The notes under the pieces were generated by a model. The model saw only the letters and a program-made list of their open reading frames with translations. It searched no databases and was not told the DNA's origin. From contig RFLL01000159.1 in assembly GCA_003693905.1 (NCBI GenBank), positions 1 through 5,487 of the forward strand: 5,487 bases of DNA, given 5' to 3'. Position numbers and translations under genes: made by a program. Positions 4,844-5,487 of this stretch are shown piece after piece. Origin of the DNA: Alphaproteobacteria bacterium (GTDB lineage: Bacteria > Pseudomonadota > Alphaproteobacteria > Kiloniellales > J153). Within the stretch, counting starts at the first letter, position 1; the number at the start of each line of letters is the position of its first letter.

Positions 4844-5487
4844 ATGCCCGAACTGCCCGACGTCGAATATTTCAGATGCATTCTTGAGCGCCACGGCCTG
4901 CGCCGGACGATCGCCGATGTCGTCGTGGCCGACCCGCGGATCGTCGACGGCTCCACGGTGAAGACGTTGCAGGGGGCCTTGTGCGGCACCCGGCTGAGCA
5001 CCGCGCGACGCCACGGCAAGCATCTGTTCGCGCGCATCGCCGGGGACGGCTGGCTGACGATGCACTTCGGCATGACCGGGGCCCTGGTTCCCGTGGTCAA
5101 GGCGGCGCCGGCGCCCAGGTTCGAGCGCTTGCGTCTCGACTTCAAGAATGCAACCGCCCTTGCTTTCGTCGACCCGCGCCGCCTCGGCAGGGTCGGGTTG
5201 AGTGCCCGCATTGAGGACTTCATCGCCGCCCACGGCCTCGGCCCCGATGCCCTCGATCCGGACCTGACGGCGGCCGGCTTCGCGGAGCGGGTGAGCGCCA
5301 GAAGAGGCGGCATCAAGGCAATTCTGATGAACCAGGAGGTCGTGGCCGGGGTCGGCAACATCTACGCCGACGAGATTCTGTTTCAGGCCCGCATCCATCC
5401 GGCCACACCGCGCCAGGCACTCGACGCCGCCCGGCTCGCGCATCTTTACCGCGCCATGCGGGAGGTTCTGGAAACGGCCATCGCCCA
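4844..5487 (+). CDS. Fpg/Nei-family (MutM-like) DNA glycosylase, 3' end outside window
   Basis: A base-excision repair enzyme that removes oxidised bases and nicks the DNA through its N-terminal proline. The frame is open for 214 codons to the window edge. It begins MPELPDVE, giving the catalytic P2 and E3. Other landmarks are K59 (RRHGKHLF), the HFGMTG motif with M77, DPRRLGR at 110-116, and the helix-two-turn-helix GVGNIYADEILF with N172. The position of the damage-wedge phenylalanine of E. coli Fpg (DPRRFG) is leucine here (L114), and the usual LLDQ is LMNQ, pointing to a divergent Fpg/Nei-like subfamily rather than canonical MutM. The start is fixed by the conserved N-terminus; no good Shine-Dalgarno is seen. 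The C-terminal zinc finger, if present, is outside the window. An FNR-like promoter lies upstream. Confidence 0.9.
   Translation, partial: MPELPDVEYFRCILERHGLRRTIADVVVADPRIVDGSTVKTLQGALCGTRLSTARRHGKHLFARIAGDGWLTMHFGMTGALVPVVKAAPAPRFERLRLDFKNATALAFVDPRRLGRVGLSARIEDFIAAHGLGPDALDPDLTAAGFAERVSARRGGIKAILMNQEVVAGVGNIYADEILFQARIHPATPRQALDAARLAHLYRAMREVLETAIA

Noticed and set aside
4752..4961. Small + strand ORF with ATG at 4752 or 4788 before the Fpg/Nei gene
   Set aside because: The ATG at 4752 overlaps the proposed -10 region. The 4788 start has an AGGTG nearby but encodes a Ser/Ala/Arg/Pro-rich peptide overlapping the glycosylase gene out of frame for more than 100 bp.

Overview
The window looks like a piece of a high-GC Pseudomonadota (Gram-negative) chromosome. 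The evidence is the ABC permease, a periplasmic dihaem cytochrome c, FNR/Anr-type promoter boxes and a MerR-type operator. I cannot name the genus. No transposase, integrase, resolvase, tRNA or rRNA is visible, so nothing here proves the mercury genes are mobile.

Layout. Positions 1-175 are the tail of a + strand iron-type ABC transporter permease, closed by a probable terminator that overlaps its stop codon. Positions 176-454 are non-coding and hold a degenerate tandem repeat, a near-perfect MerR-family promoter/operator (332-362) and a leader with two short upstream ORFs. Positions 455-3158 are a compact mercury-resistance operon: merF (Hg(II) uptake), merA (mercuric reductase lacking the usual N-terminal HMA domain) and a CcdA/DsbD-type membrane protein. 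Positions 3148-3906 (- strand) encode an exported dihaem cytochrome c whose 3' end overlaps that of the ccdA-like gene by 11 bp. Positions 4048-4611 (- strand) encode a putative glycolipid-binding family protein. From 4844 to the right edge a + strand Fpg/Nei (MutM-like) DNA glycosylase runs out of the window.

How the parts fit. MerF would bring Hg(II) into the cytoplasm and pass it between cysteine pairs to MerA, which reduces it to Hg(0) with NADPH. The CcdA-like protein would carry reducing equivalents across the membrane, either to repair thiols during mercury stress or to serve cytochrome c maturation. The operon has a classic MerR operator, but no merR, merT or merP is in the window, so the regulator must act from elsewhere.

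The less expected signals are regulatory. Two FNR/Anr/DNR-like boxes, one before the cytochrome gene and one before the glycosylase gene, each sit exactly 22 bp from a -10-like hexamer, which is class II (-41.5) geometry. A pair of interlocked inverted repeats lies in the leader of the glycolipid-binding gene. No clearly new multi-gene system is visible; the main candidates are this minimal mer operon and the oxygen-responsive promoters.
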